The position numbers and the translations under genes were made by a program. A DNA stretch of 47,900 nucleotides from Acidiphilium sp. 37-60-79 (GTDB lineage Bacteria > Pseudomonadota > Alphaproteobacteria > Acetobacterales > Acetobacteraceae), in assembly GCA_002279355.1 (NCBI GenBank), contig NCBV01000029.1, positions 1-47,900 of the forward strand, read 5' to 3'. Position 1 is the first letter of the stretch; each line of letters opens with the position of its first letter. A model generated the notes under the pieces. It did no database searches. It had not been told where the DNA came from and saw only the letters and a program-made list of their open reading frames with translations. This document shows, one piece after another, positions 16,951-25,263 of this stretch.

Positions 16951-17517
16951 ATGAGCGATCAACCCACCCCGCGTCCCCCTCCGCCTGCGCGCAATCGCCG
17001 CCGCTTGGCGGAGGATCTTTTGCTCCTCCCGCTCGCCCTCATCCTGGAATTCTGGAGCCGCATCATCTGGCGCGGCTCCCTCGCCTTGCTCAATGCCCTG
17101 TCGCGCACCGCAACCCTCGCCCGCCTCCGCCGCGCTCTGCAAACCTTACCGCCCTGGATCGTGCTGCTGTTGTTCCTGATCCCCGAAGCCATGGATCATC
17201 TCAGCGGGTTCTGGGCCACGATGTTGTTTGTTCAAGGCAATCTGCTCGGCGCCACCCTGGTCGCCGTGTTCATCAAAGGCAGCGCCATCCTAATCGCGCT
17301 CTGGATCTACCAATCCTGCGAGCAAAGCCTGATGTCGGTGCGCTGGTTCGCGACCCTGCATGATCGGGTCATCGCCAGCAAAAACTGGGTGCTCGCCCGC
17401 ACCGCGCCAATCCGTGCCCGCATCACCGCCCCGCTCAACCGCTCTAGCTATCTCACCCGCCGCCTCAGCGCTTGGCGGTTTTATCTCTCCCGCCTCGTGC
17501 GCCAACGCTTCGGCTAG
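16951..17517 (+). CDS. conserved hypothetical membrane protein
   Basis: I do not recognise a named family. The 188-aa product begins with a Pro-rich polar stretch. Two clear hydrophobic segments lie at about residues 68-80 (LPPWIVLLLFLIPEAMDHL) and 90-117 (MLFVQGNLLGATLVAVFIKGSAILIALWIY), with a weaker hydrophobic stretch at about 22-35. A basic C-terminal tail of about 65 residues follows. The start ATG at 16951 lies 24 nt after the preceding frame. It is followed 20 nt later by alkA, so the two may be co-transcribed, but nothing ties their functions together. Confidence 0.7.
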   Translation: MSDQPTPRPPPPARNRRRLAEDLLLLPLALILEFWSRIIWRGSLALLNALSRTATLARLRRALQTLPPWIVLLLFLIPEAMDHLSGFWATMLFVQGNLLGATLVAVFIKGSAILIALWIYQSCEQSLMSVRWFATLHDRVIASKNWVLARTAPIRARITAPLNRSSYLTRRLSAWRFYLSRLVRQRFG

Positions 17518-17537
17518 CCCCAAGGCTTGAGCAAACC

Positions 17538-18164
17538 ATGTCCCGTCTCGCGCGCGCCCACCTCACTGTGGCCGACCCAATTCTCGGCGCCCATATCCGC
17601 ACCATCGGTCCTTGCGCCCTCAAGCCGGATCGCACCCGCGAGCCTTATGCCGCCTTGGTCTCCGCCATCGCCCACCAGCAACTCCATGGCCGCGCCGCCG
17701 AAACCATCCTCGCCCGCCTCCACGCCCATGCTGGCGGCGCCTGCCCCGACCCCGCCACCCTGCTATCGCTCCCCGAACCCGTTTTGCGCGCCTGCGGCTT
17801 CTCTGGCGCCAAAGTCGCCGCCCTGCACGACATCGCCCGCCACAGCCTCGCCGGCACCATCCCCACCCGCCGCGCCGCCACGCGCATGACCGACGAAGCC
17901 TTGATCGAACGCCTCTGCGCGGTGCGCGGCATCGGCCGCTGGACGGTCGAAATGCTGCTCATCTTCACCCTCGGTCGCCCGGACATCTTCCCCGTCGATG
18001 ATTTCGGCGTCCGCGAAGGCTACCGCCTGCTCCACGCCCTCCCCAGCCAGCCCAAACCGCGCGATTTCGTGATCATCGGCGAAGCCTACGCCCCGTACCG
18101 CAGCACCGCCGCCTGGTATCTCTGGCGCGCCGCCGACGCCGCCAAGAAAATTCCACTCCCCTGA
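17538..18164 (+). CDS. alkA: DNA-3-methyladenine glycosylase II (HhH-GPD family)
   Basis: This base-excision repair enzyme removes alkylated purines from DNA. The 208-aa product is the short AlkA form without the N-terminal domain of the E. coli enzyme. It has AIAHQQLHGRAAETILARL (residues 44-62), the helix-hairpin-helix CAVRGIGRWTVEMLLIF (127-143) and the catalytic Asp pair in FPVDDFGVREGY (D154-D155). I chose ATG 17538; the frame is open back to 17472, which would overlap the upstream membrane-protein gene. No Ada-type regulator is nearby. Confidence 0.9.
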   Translation: MSRLARAHLTVADPILGAHIRTIGPCALKPDRTREPYAALVSAIAHQQLHGRAAETILARLHAHAGGACPDPATLLSLPEPVLRACGFSGAKVAALHDIARHSLAGTIPTRRAATRMTDEALIERLCAVRGIGRWTVEMLLIFTLGRPDIFPVDDFGVREGYRLLHALPSQPKPRDFVIIGEAYAPYRSTAAWYLWRAADAAKKIPLP

Positions 18165-18178
18165 TCGATCATCGCCCA

Positions 18179-18206
18179 CTTAACCAACCGCGCTTAACCA
18201 ACCGCG
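18179..18206. repeat. tandem 14-bp direct repeat upstream of rpmE
   Basis: CTTAACCAACCGCG occurs twice in immediate succession between alkA and rpmE. It could be a regulator site or a replication slip; no function can be assigned. Confidence 0.6.
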
Positions 18207-18319
18207 CTGGTCACTCCCCGATCATCGTTTCTGGCCCCATCCTTGCCTATTCCCCCCCGACCAGCTAAATCCCGCCGCTTAAGCCCGGTCGGTATCGGGC
18301 GACCCCCCAGGAGCGACAC

Positions 18320-18547
18320 ATGAAACCCAACATCCACCCCGAATATCACGAAATCAACATCATCATGACCGACGGCACGGCGTACAAAACCCGCTCCTGC
18401 TACGGCAAGGTCGGCGATACGCTGCGCCTGGATATTGATCCGAAATCCCACCCCGCCTGGACCGGCCAGACCCGTATCGTCGATACCGGCGGTCAGGTCG
18501 CGAAGTTCAACAAGAAGTTCGCCTCGATCGGCGCCCGCACGAAATAA
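18320..18547 (+). CDS. rpmE: 50S ribosomal protein L31
   Basis: This 75-aa ribosomal protein of the large subunit begins [20 protein letters not shown] and contains [18 protein letters not shown], the core L31 signature. The paired Cys motifs of zinc-binding L31 are absent (a single Cys remains, RSCYG), so it is the zinc-independent form usual in alphaproteobacteria. AGGAG precedes the ATG by 7 nt. A GC-rich terminator hairpin follows the gene. Confidence 0.95.
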   Translation: MKPNIHPEYHEINIIMTDGTAYKTRSCYGKVGDTLRLDIDPKSHPAWTGQTRIVDTGGQVAKFNKKFASIGARTK

Positions 18548-18561
18548 TTTTTGTGGCCCTC

Positions 18562-18590
18562 CGCGCCGGGCCCTTGAACCGCCCGGCGCG
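18562..18590 (+). terminator. terminator hairpin after rpmE
   Basis: CGCGCCGGGC and GCCCGGCGCG form a perfect 10-bp stem with a 9-base loop, 15 nt after the rpmE stop. The following sequence is only weakly T-rich. The loop also contains CTTGAA, which fits the -35 of a heat-shock promoter for the next gene. Confidence 0.7.
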
Positions 18591-18601
18591 ATTACCTTTA
18601 T
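18573..18601 (+). promoter_or_regulatory. candidate sigma-32 heat-shock promoter for hsp20
   Basis: CTTGAA (18573-18578) and CCTTTAT (18595-18601) fit the alphaproteobacterial sigma-32 pattern CTTG-N17/18-CYTATNT with an 18-base gap and one mismatch. Transcription would start near 18608, at the beginning of the ROSE-like leader. The -35 lies in the loop of the rpmE terminator. Confidence 0.5.
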
Positions 18602-18604
18602 GAT

Positions 18605-18699
18605 TGGATGAAGGATGCCTTCGGGGTCCTTCTCGCTTGGCGACGGGCTGGTCATCGTGACAGTCCGGATCAAAACCTTGCTACAATCAGGAGGTTGTT
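18605..18699 (+). promoter_or_regulatory. ROSE-type RNA thermometer in the hsp20 leader
   Basis: The last hairpin of the leader pairs CCUUGCU (18676-18682) with the Shine-Dalgarno AGGAGG (18689-18694) through a 6-base loop, leaving one bulged G. This UUGCU/SD pairing with a bulged G is the defining feature of ROSE elements, which block translation at normal temperature and melt on heating. Upstream, AAGGATGCC/GGGGTCCTT (18611-18631) forms another hairpin with one mismatch, and an imperfect stem lies between. It sits directly before a small heat-shock gene, as expected. Confidence 0.78.
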
Positions 18700-19167
18700 A
18701 TGACACTCGATTTCTCACCCTTGTTCCGTACCGCCATTGGCTTCGATCGCGTTGCCGCGATGCTCGATGCCCTGCCGGATGCGTCAACCAACAGCTACCC
18801 ACCTTACAATATCGAAAAACTCAGCGCCGAGGATTACCGCATCACCATGGCGGTGGCCGGTTTCCGCGCTGAAGACATCGAATTGGTGGTCAAAGAGAAC
18901 ACCCTGGTGATCAGCGGCAAACTCACCACTGAAGCCAGCCAGGGCGAAACCCTCTATCGCGGCATCGCCGCCCGCGCCTTCGAGCGCCGCTTCGTCCTCG
19001 CCGACCACATGGTCGTCGATGGCGCCTCGCTCGAAAACGGGCTGTTGCACGTGGCGCTGAAGCGGGTGATCCCGGAATCGCTCAAACCGCGCCGGATCAG
19101 CATCACCAGCACCGCCGCGCGCCCGGTAACCACCATCAGTAACGACACGACGGCGCAAGCCGCCTAA
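18700..19167 (+). CDS. small heat-shock protein, Hsp20/IbpA family
   Basis: This ATP-independent holdase chaperone binds unfolding proteins during heat stress. The 155-aa product carries an alpha-crystallin domain (about residues 30-130) from YNIEKLSAEDYRITMAVAGF through ISGKLTTEA to GLLHVALKRVIPE. The N-terminus MTLDFSPLFRTAIGFDRVAAMLD is typical of the IbpA class. Expression is probably controlled twice: by a heat-shock promoter and by the ROSE-like thermometer covering its Shine-Dalgarno. A strong terminator follows. Confidence 0.95.
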   Translation: MTLDFSPLFRTAIGFDRVAAMLDALPDASTNSYPPYNIEKLSAEDYRITMAVAGFRAEDIELVVKENTLVISGKLTTEASQGETLYRGIAARAFERRFVLADHMVVDGASLENGLLHVALKRVIPESLKPRRISITSTAARPVTTISNDTTAQAA

Positions 19168-19182
19168 TTTCTCTCCAACCGG

Positions 19183-19215
19183 CAGGCCCAGCGTCACAAG
19201 CTGGGCCTGTTTTTT
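19183..19215 (+). terminator. rho-independent terminator after hsp20
   Basis: CAGGCCCAGC and GCTGGGCCTG form a perfect 10-bp stem with a 7-base loop, followed directly by six T. It separates hsp20 from the LysR gene starting 22 nt later. Confidence 0.92.
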
Positions 19216-19236
19216 GTCTCCGACGAAGGCGCCTCG

Positions 19237-20169
19237 ATGGACCAGTTGGCTCTCTACACAACCTTCGTCCGCGTCGCCGAGCGCGGCTCCTTTTCCGCCG
19301 TCGCCCGCGACCTGAAAACCTCCCAACCGATGATCTCGCGCCATATTTCCGCTCTCGAAGATCATCTCGGCGTCCGTCTGGTTCAGCGCACCACCCGCCA
19401 TCTGCACCTCACCGAAGACGGCCAAGCGTTGCTGCCCCACGCCCGCGCCATCCTCGAATCACTCGAAGCCGCCGCCGAAAGCATCGGCAAAAGTCAAACC
19501 ATGCCCAGCGGCCGGGTCCGCGTCGGTGTGCCCACCTCGCTCGGCATTTATATGGCGCGCCGCCTGAATGCGCTGTTCGCCACCTACCCGCAGCTTTCAC
19601 TCGACCTCAAACTGCGCGACGGCACCTTCGACCTGGTCGAAGAAGCGCTCGATCTCGTCATCGCCATCACCCAATCAACCCAATCGAGCCTGATCACCCG
19701 TCGCCTCGGCCTCGTCGCCTCAGCCTTGGTCGCATCCCCCGACTATCTCGCGCGCCACGGTGCGCCACGGCAACCCGCCGACCTGCTCAACCATGAATGT
19801 ATTGTGTATAGCCGCCCCGGTGTCGAAAATAATTGGCGCTTTGCCGCGCCCGACGGTGAGCAAACCGTATCGGTGCAAGGGCGCTTTCACGTCGATAGCA
19901 GCGAAGCGGTCCGCCGCGCCGCCCGTGCCGGCTTTGGCATTGCGCTCCTGCCACGGGTCAGTGTGGTCGATGATATCGAAACCGGCTGCCTCGCACTTTT
20001 GCTCCCCGATCATGAGCCCGCCCGCGTGCCGCTCTACGCGGTGATGCCCTCGCGCCGTCATGTCGCCCCGCGCACCCGCGCCGTGCTCGATTTCCTGATC
20101 AATGAGCTGGAAACCACGCCGTTCACCAAGCCAAGTGGCGAAATCGACAGCCTAAACGGTAAACCCTAA
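19237..20169 (+). CDS. LysR-family transcriptional regulator
   Basis: The 310-aa protein has the LysR layout. An N-terminal winged helix-turn-helix (about residues 1-62, with [36 protein letters not shown]) is followed by a linker helix and a two-lobed periplasmic-binding-protein-like effector domain (about 90-295). The pattern of the effector domain ([27 protein letters not shown]) resembles the DmlR/PgrR/AaeR group. The target and ligand are unknown. It is not divergent from a metabolic gene; its 3' end overlaps that of murA by 4 nt. Confidence 0.9.
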   Translation: MDQLALYTTFVRVAERGSFSAVARDLKTSQPMISRHISALEDHLGVRLVQRTTRHLHLTEDGQALLPHARAILESLEAAAESIGKSQTMPSGRVRVGVPTSLGIYMARRLNALFATYPQLSLDLKLRDGTFDLVEEALDLVIAITQSTQSSLITRRLGLVASALVASPDYLARHGAPRQPADLLNHECIVYSRPGVENNWRFAAPDGEQTVSVQGRFHVDSSEAVRRAARAGFGIALLPRVSVVDDIETGCLALLLPDHEPARVPLYAVMPSRRHVAPRTRAVLDFLINELETTPFTKPSGEIDSLNGKP

Positions 20170-21416
20170 AACCGCTCAATCACCGCGCCACAGCCCGCGA
20201 GCTTGGCCTCCACCGCCTCATAACCGCGATCAAGATGATACACCCGGTTCACCACCGTCTCGCCCTTCGCCGCCAACCCGGCCAACACCAGCGAAAACGA
20301 GGCGCGCAAATCCGTCGCCATCACCGGTGCGCCTGATAGGCTTGGCACCCCGCGCACGATCGCCGATGCCCCATGCACATTAATCCGCGCCCCCATCCGG
20401 TTCAGTTCCGGCACATGCATGAAGCGGTTTTCGAAAATGGTCTCGGTAATCATCGACGCCCCATCCGCCACCGCCATCAGCGTCATGAATTGCGCCTGCA
20501 TATCCGTGGCAAAACCCGGAAACGGCTCGGTCATCGCATCCGTGCCATGCAACCCATTGCGTCGGCTGACCCGGATGCCCTCAGCCTGCTCCTCAATCAC
20601 CACGCCCGCCTGCGCCAGCGCCGCCAACACCGCGCCCAAATCCACCGCCCGCGCCCCGCGCAGCAACACCGAACCACCGGTAATCGCCGCCGCACAGGCA
20701 TAGGTCCCGGTCTCGATCCGGTCCGGCAAAATCCGGTGCCGCGCCCCATGCAGCGCCCCCACACCATTCACCACCAGCCGATCCGTGCCCACCCCGGCAA
20801 TATCCGCGCCCATCGCGGTCAAACACGCGATCAAATCGCTAATCTCCGGCTCGCGCGCCGCATTCACCAACACGGTTTGCCCCTCGGCCAAACTCGCCGC
20901 CAGCAACAAATTCTCTGTCGCCCCCACCGAGACGAACGGGAACATAATTTCTGCGCCCTGCAAGCCGTTCGGCGCCTCGGCCTGGATATACCCGCCATCG
21001 AGGCTGATCCGCGCGCCCATCGCCTCGAAACCCTTCAAATGCAAATCCACCGGCCGCGTGCCAATCGCACAGCCACCGGGCAACGACACCCGCGCCACCC
21101 GCTTGCGCGCCAGCAACGGCCCGAGCACCAAAATCGAGGCCCGCATCTTACGCACAATATCATACGGCGCCTCGGTATTGGTGATCGCCCCGCCGAGCGA
21201 CAAACATCGTTTCTGCTCAGGCTCCACCGCAATCCCGTGCTGCGTCAGCAGCGCCGCCATCGTCGTCAAATCGGCCAGATCCGCGACATTCTCCAACACC
21301 AGCCGCTCATCCGTCAGCAACCCCGCCGCCATCAAGGGCAGCGCCGCATTTTTCGCCCCCGAAATATCGATCACCCCCTCAAGCGGATGACCCCCCTCAA
21401 TCCGAATCCGATCCAT
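20166..21416 (-). CDS. murA: UDP-N-acetylglucosamine 1-carboxyvinyltransferase
   Basis: MurA transfers enolpyruvate from PEP to UDP-GlcNAc, the first committed step of peptidoglycan synthesis in the cytoplasm. It is 416 aa, the usual size, with the N-terminal [16 protein letters not shown] (K22, N23) and the fosfomycin-reactive Cys C116 in [24 protein letters not shown]. Other conserved parts are [15 protein letters not shown] and [16 protein letters not shown]. It is downstream of dcd by 16 nt on the same strand, so the two are probably co-transcribed. Confidence 0.97.
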   Translation of the reverse strand: MDRIRIEGGHPLEGVIDISGAKNAALPLMAAGLLTDERLVLENVADLADLTTMAALLTQHGIAVEPEQKRCLSLGGAITNTEAPYDIVRKMRASILVLGPLLARKRVARVSLPGGCAIGTRPVDLHLKGFEAMGARISLDGGYIQAEAPNGLQGAEIMFPFVSVGATENLLLAASLAEGQTVLVNAAREPEISDLIACLTAMGADIAGVGTDRLVVNGVGALHGARHRILPDRIETGTYACAAAITGGSVLLRGARAVDLGAVLAALAQAGVVIEEQAEGIRVSRRNGLHGTDAMTEPFPGFATDMQAQFMTLMAVADGASMITETIFENRFMHVPELNRMGARINVHGASAIVRGVPSLSGAPVMATDLRASFSLVLAGLAAKGETVVNRVYHLDRGYEAVEAKLAGCGAVIERF

Positions 21417-21432
21417 AAAACCCGTCCTAATC

Positions 21433-21987
21433 CTATAGTTTCGGCAGCGCCACGCCGCGCTGGCGCATATATTTGCCGGCCTTATCGGCGTAACTCACCT
21501 CGCACGGCCCCGCCCCCTGCAAAAACAGGAACTGGCAAATCCCCTCATGCGCATAAATTTTCGCGGGGAGCGGCGTGGTGTTTGAAATCTCAATCGTCAC
21601 TTGCCCCTCCCATTCCGGCTCGAGCGGCGTGACATTCACAATAATGCCGCAGCGCGCATAGGTCGATTTCCCAAGGCAAATCACCAGCACATCACGCGGC
21701 ACCCGGAAATACTCAACCGTATGCGCGAGTGCGAACGAGTTGGGTGGAATAATGCAAACCGGCCCGCTGCGATCAACAAAGCTCGATGGCGCAAAATCCT
21801 TGGGGTCCACCACCGCCGAATCCACATTGGTGAAAATCTTGAACTCATCGGCAACCCGCGCGTCATAACCATAGGACGACAGGCCGTAGGAAATCACCCC
21901 ATCGCGCTTCTGCGTCTCTACGAACGGCTCAATCATCCCCCGCGTGAGCGCCTGCTCGCGGATCCACACGTCAGGCATTACCGGCAT
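21433..21987 (-). CDS. dcd: dCTP deaminase
   Basis: This enzyme deaminates dCTP to dUTP in pyrimidine deoxynucleotide synthesis. The 184-aa product has [13 protein letters not shown] near the N-terminus, the substrate-binding [10 protein letters not shown] and the catalytic segment [19 protein letters not shown]. The C-terminal tail [12 protein letters not shown] is typical. It lies between a small upstream gene, which it overlaps by 10 nt, and murA. Confidence 0.96.
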   Translation of the reverse strand: MPVMPDVWIREQALTRGMIEPFVETQKRDGVISYGLSSYGYDARVADEFKIFTNVDSAVVDPKDFAPSSFVDRSGPVCIIPPNSFALAHTVEYFRVPRDVLVICLGKSTYARCGIIVNVTPLEPEWEGQVTIEISNTTPLPAKIYAHEGICQFLFLQGAGPCEVSYADKAGKYMRQRGVALPKL

Positions 21988-22175
21988 GGCTGCCCCGCGC
22001 CATTTTCCCGAACATCGCCGCTCCCGGCCGCGGGCTGCACCACCGGCCCCTCATCGCGGGCGCGCAGCTGCGCCTTGCGCCGCGCCAAATTCGCCCGCAA
22101 CGCCTGCGCCTCGCGCTCGCGCCGCGCCGCCGCAGCCGCCTCGGCCGCCGTTTTCATCGATTGATCCGATTCCAT
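21978..22175 (-). CDS. small Ala/Arg-rich protein upstream of dcd, function unknown
   Basis: This product of about 65 aa has a strongly helical, charged central stretch ([20 protein letters not shown]) and no membrane segment or signal peptide. The frame is open back to 22265, but that would run into the tRNA gene. Starts at 22196, 22175 and 22157 are possible and no ribosome-binding site is decisive; I chose 22175. It overlaps the dcd start by 10 nt, which argues for a real, coupled gene. I do not assign a function. Confidence 0.55.
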   Translation of the reverse strand: MESDQSMKTAAEAAAAARREREAQALRANLARRKAQLRARDEGPVVQPAAGSGDVRENGAGQPCR

Positions 22176-22219
22176 CGCCGGACAAAGCCGCGCCATCAGG
22201 CCGCCGTCAAGAGCCCCGC

Positions 22220-22248
22220 TTGCACAGCCCAACCCCGTTCGATATACC
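22220..22248 (+). promoter_or_regulatory. sigma-70-type promoter of tRNA-Thr
   Basis: TTGCAC (22220-22225) and TATACC (22243-22248) are separated by 17 bp and place the transcription start around 22255, just before the mature tRNA 5' end at 22258. Confidence 0.6.
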
Positions 22249-22257
22249 GCCCGCATC

Positions 22258-22332
22258 GCTGTCATAGCTCAGGGGTAGAGCACCTCATTGGTAATGAGGA
22301 GGTCGAGGGTTCAATTCCCTCTGACAGCACCA
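22258..22332 (+). tRNA. tRNA-Thr (anticodon GGT)
   Basis: This is a complete cloverleaf of 75 nt including encoded CCA. The acceptor pairs GCTGTCA (22258-22264) with TGACAGC (22322-22328). The anticodon stem CCTCA/TGAGG encloses the loop TTGGTAA with anticodon GGT at 22290-22292. The T arm has GGTTCAATTCC. It reads ACC/ACT codons. Confidence 0.97.
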
Positions 22333-22419
22333 TAGAAATCAATCGGTTATCCCGTCGTAAGCGCCACGGCGTGAAGCCGAAATCTCGTCAAAGCAGAATT
22401 AAATCCGGGGGTAAACAAA

Positions 22420-23919
22420 ATGGCTCGAATTCTCACCCATTTCATCGGCGGCGTCGCGGTCGAAGGAAGTTCTGGCCGGTTCGATGACGTGTTCGACCCC
22501 AATACCGGCGCCGTGCAGGCCAAAGTCCCCCTGGCCAGCCAAGCCGAGGTCGAAGCCGCGATCGCCAATGCCGCCGCCGCTCAACCCGCCTGGGCCGCCA
22601 CCAACCCGCAGCGCCGCGCCCGCGTGTTGATGAAATTCCTCGATTTGATCAATCAAAATATGGAACCGCTGGCGAAACTCCTCTCATCCGAGCACGGCAA
22701 AACCGTCCCAGACGCCAAAGGCGACATCCAGCGCGGCATCGAAGTGCTCGAATTCGCCATCGGCATCCCGCATTTGTTGAAGGGCGAATTCACCGAAAAT
22801 GCCGGCACCGGCATCGATGTCTATTCGCTGCGCCAACCGCTCGGCGTGGTCGCGGGCATCACCCCGTTCAACTTCCCAGCCATGATCCCGCTCTGGAAAC
22901 TCGCCCCCGCCATCGCCTGCGGCAATGCCTTCGTGCTCAAACCCTCGGAGCGCGATCCCTCGGTGCCGCTGCGCCTCGCCGAGCTTTTCGTCCAAGCTGG
23001 CGGCCCGCCGGGCATTCTCAATGTCGTCAATGGTGACAAAGTCGCAGTCGACGCCCTGCTCCATGATCCGCGCATCGCCGCTGTCGGCTTTGTCGGCTCA
23101 TCCTCGATCGCGAATTATATCTACGCAACCGCCGCGCAAAACGGCAAACGCGCCCAGTGTTTCGGCGGCGCGAAAAACCATATGATCATCATGCCCGATG
23201 CGGATATGGATCAAGCGGTCGATGCGCTGATCGGTGCCGGTTACGGTTCGGCCGGCGAGCGCTGCATGGCGATCTCGGTCGCCGTGCCGGTTGGCCAAGG
23301 CACCGCCGATGCGCTGGTGAAAAAACTGATCCCCCGGGTCGAAGCCCTGAAAATCGGCCTATCGTCGGATGCCGGCGCTGATTACGGCCCGCTGGTCACC
23401 AAAGCCGCTCTCGAGCGGGTGAAGCATTACGTCGATACCGGCGTGCAGGAAGGCGCTAAACTCCTGGTCGATGGCCGCAACTTCAAAATGCAAGGCTATG
23501 AGGGCGGCTATTTCATCGGCGGCTGCCTGTTCGATCACGTCACCCCCGACATGGCGATCTACAAAGACGAAATTTTCGGCCCGGTGCTCAGCATCGTGCG
23601 CGCCAAAAACTACGAAGACGCGATCCGCCTGCCCACCGAGCATGAATATGGCAACGGCGTCGCCATCTTCACCCGCGACGGCGATGCCGCGCGCGATTTC
23701 GTCTCGCGCGTGCAGGTCGGCATGGTCGGCGTCAATGTGCCGATCCCGGTGCCGATCGCCTATCACACATTCGGCGGCTGGAAACGGTCCGGCTTTGGCG
23801 ATTTGAACCAGCACGGCCCGGATTCGATTCGTTTTTATACCAAAACCAAAACCGTCACCTCGCGCTGGCCCTCCGGCGTCAAAGACGGCGCGGAATTCGT
23901 CATCCCCACCATGGGTTGA
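22420..23919 (+). CDS. mmsA: CoA-acylating methylmalonate-semialdehyde dehydrogenase
   Basis: MmsA oxidises (methyl)malonate semialdehyde to propionyl-CoA or acetyl-CoA with NAD+ in valine and inositol catabolism. The 499-aa product has the ALDH fold: FNFPAMIPLWKLAPAIACGNAFVLKPSE for NAD binding, VGFVGSSSIANYIY, and the nucleophile C282 in GERCMAISVAVPVG. FGGAKNHMIIMPDADMDQ, in place of the usual ALDH Glu region, is typical of the MmsA branch. It is followed by mmsB after 39 nt; the pair forms the end of the valine pathway. It begins 87 nt after tRNA-Thr. Confidence 0.96.
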   Translation: MARILTHFIGGVAVEGSSGRFDDVFDPNTGAVQAKVPLASQAEVEAAIANAAAAQPAWAATNPQRRARVLMKFLDLINQNMEPLAKLLSSEHGKTVPDAKGDIQRGIEVLEFAIGIPHLLKGEFTENAGTGIDVYSLRQPLGVVAGITPFNFPAMIPLWKLAPAIACGNAFVLKPSERDPSVPLRLAELFVQAGGPPGILNVVNGDKVAVDALLHDPRIAAVGFVGSSSIANYIYATAAQNGKRAQCFGGAKNHMIIMPDADMDQAVDALIGAGYGSAGERCMAISVAVPVGQGTADALVKKLIPRVEALKIGLSSDAGADYGPLVTKAALERVKHYVDTGVQEGAKLLVDGRNFKMQGYEGGYFIGGCLFDHVTPDMAIYKDEIFGPVLSIVRAKNYEDAIRLPTEHEYGNGVAIFTRDGDAARDFVSRVQVGMVGVNVPIPVPIAYHTFGGWKRSGFGDLNQHGPDSIRFYTKTKTVTSRWPSGVKDGAEFVIPTMG

Positions 23920-23958
23920 CGCGCCACCCAAGCCAAACCCGCAAACCGGAGCACACGC

Positions 23959-24852
23959 ATGGCAAAAATCGGGTTCATCGGCCTCGGCAATATGGGCCTG
24001 CCCATGGCCGCGAACCTGCTGAAAGCCGGCCATGCGCTCACCGGCCACGATGTCTCTGCTCAGGCGCGCGCCAACGCGCAAGGGGCGACCATCCCCCTCG
24101 CCGACACGCCCGATCAAGCCGTTCGCGATGCCGAGATTATCATCACCATGCTGCCCAACGGCGCCTTGGTGCTCGATGTCTTCCAAACCATCCTCGCCAC
24201 CGCCACCCCCGGCACCTTACTGATCGATTGCTCAACCATCGATGTCGCGAGCGCCCGCCTCGCCCATCAGCGCGCCGATGCGGCGGGTTGCCCCGCGCTC
24301 GATGCCCCGGTGTCAGGCGGCGTCGGCGGAGCCATCGCCGGCAGCCTCACCTTCATGGTCGGCGGGACCGAACGCGCCTTCGCCAGCGCCGAGCCGATCC
24401 TCGGCGCGATGGGCAAAAAAATCGTCCATTGCGGCCCCGCCGGTTCCGGCCAAGCCGCCAAAATTTGCAATAACTTGATCCTCGGCATCTCCATGATCGG
24501 CGTCAGCGAAGCCTTCGTGCTCGCCGAGAAGCTCGGTCTCGATGCGAGCGCCTTGTTTGATGTCGCCTCCACCTCCTCAGGCCAATGCTGGGCCCTGACC
24601 AGCTATTGCCCAGTTCCCGGTCCGGTGCCGTCCAGCCCGGCCAATCACGGCTACAAGCCCGGTTTCGCCGCCGCCTTGATGCTCAAAGATCTCGCCCTCA
24701 GCCAAGACGCCGCAACCAGCGCCGGTGCGCAAACCGCCCTCGGCGCGCACGCCGCCGAGATCTATCGCCGCTTCGTCGAAAACGGTGGTGGCAGCGATGA
24801 TTTTTCCGCGATCATCAACGCCATCCGCCGACCAAACCCAGCAGCGCAATAG
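23959..24852 (+). CDS. mmsB: 3-hydroxyisobutyrate dehydrogenase
   Basis: MmsB oxidises 3-hydroxyisobutyrate to methylmalonate semialdehyde, the substrate of the upstream MmsA. It is 297 aa with the N-terminal Rossmann signature IGFIGLGNMGLPMAANL, the substrate motif DAPVSGGVGGAIAGSLTFMVGG and the catalytic lysine in GSGQAAKICNNLILG. The family is the beta-hydroxyacid dehydrogenases. A C-terminal all-helical domain completes the usual length. It is co-directional with mmsA; an FNR-type box lies in the 95-nt gap to the next operon. Confidence 0.95.
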   Translation: MAKIGFIGLGNMGLPMAANLLKAGHALTGHDVSAQARANAQGATIPLADTPDQAVRDAEIIITMLPNGALVLDVFQTILATATPGTLLIDCSTIDVASARLAHQRADAAGCPALDAPVSGGVGGAIAGSLTFMVGGTERAFASAEPILGAMGKKIVHCGPAGSGQAAKICNNLILGISMIGVSEAFVLAEKLGLDASALFDVASTSSGQCWALTSYCPVPGPVPSSPANHGYKPGFAAALMLKDLALSQDAATSAGAQTALGAHAAEIYRRFVENGGGSDDFSAIINAIRRPNPAAQ

Positions 24853-24876
24853 CCCAACGCCGCACCACCGCGCCGC

Positions 24877-24890
24877 TTGATCTCGATCAA
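24877..24890. promoter_or_regulatory. FNR/FixK-type binding site before the PHA-acetate operon
   Basis: TTGATCTCGATCAA is a perfect match to the dyad TTGAT-N4-ATCAA bound by FNR, ANR and FixK regulators. If it acts as a class II activator site centred at -41.5, transcription would begin near 24925, and TAGCCT (24913-24918) would be the -10. It stands alone in the 95-nt gap before five co-directional genes. The proposed anaerobic or low-oxygen control is inference from the site. Confidence 0.72.
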
Positions 24891-24919
24891 TGACGCGAGG
24901 AAACGGGCCATTTAGCCTG

Positions 24920-24942
24920 TCCTGGTTCCCCAAACCAGGAGG
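24920..24942 (+). promoter_or_regulatory. hairpin overlapping the Shine-Dalgarno of the first gene of the PHA operon
   Basis: TCCTGGTT (24920-24927) and AACCAGGA (24933-24940) form a perfect 8-bp stem with a 5-base loop that takes in most of the AGGAGG ribosome-binding site (24937-24942). It could reduce translation, but if transcription starts near 24925 the stem would be incomplete. Confidence 0.4.
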
Positions 24943-24947
24943 TCGCT

Positions 24948-25259
24948 ATGACCAACCCATCCAGCCCGCAACCCTTCACCGATCTCGCACGTAATTTTGT
25001 CGGCATCGGCTTCTCGCCGGTTCTGTTCGAACAAATGACCGGCGGCATGATGCGTATGGTCGAAGCGCAATTCGCGCTCGCCCAATCCATCGCCCAGGCC
25101 CAGTTCGGCCTGCTCGACGCCATGATGCGCGCAAGCAATTTCGCCGAAACCACCCGCCCCGCACCCCGCCCCGCACCCCGCCCCGCACCCCGCGCCGATG
25201 CACACCCCATTGCCGCACCGCATATCGACATCAAACGCCCCGAGCCGGTGACGCGTTGA
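24948..25259 (+). CDS. small phasin-like protein of the PHA cluster
   Basis: The 103-aa protein has a helical, Met/Gln-rich middle (about residues 25-66, VLFEQMTGGMMRMVEAQFAL followed by AQSIAQAQFGLLDAMM) resembling the amphipathic helices of phasins, which coat PHA granules. The tail carries a PAPR tandem repeat (RPAPRPAPRPAPR). AGGAGG precedes the start. It lies 4 nt before fabI and in the same run as a PHA synthase. The phasin assignment rests on context and helix character, not on a firm family match. Confidence 0.6.
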   Translation: MTNPSSPQPFTDLARNFVGIGFSPVLFEQMTGGMMRMVEAQFALAQSIAQAQFGLLDAMMRASNFAETTRPAPRPAPRPAPRADAHPIAAPHIDIKRPEPVTR

Positions 25260-25263
25260 TCGG

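Noticed and set aside
20373-21632. Plus-strand open frame of 419 codons opposite murA and dcd
   Set aside because: Its Arg/His/Gln-rich product is the mirror of high-GC codons; murA and dcd are unmistakable on the other strand.
22258-22332. Integration site of a genomic island at tRNA-Thr
   Set aside because: No integrase, no direct repeat of the tRNA 3' end and no composition break lie beside it; mmsAB follow normally.
25147-25200. Tandem repeat as a regulatory element
   Set aside because: The CCCCGCACC units are in frame and encode the PAPR repeat of the phasin-like protein.
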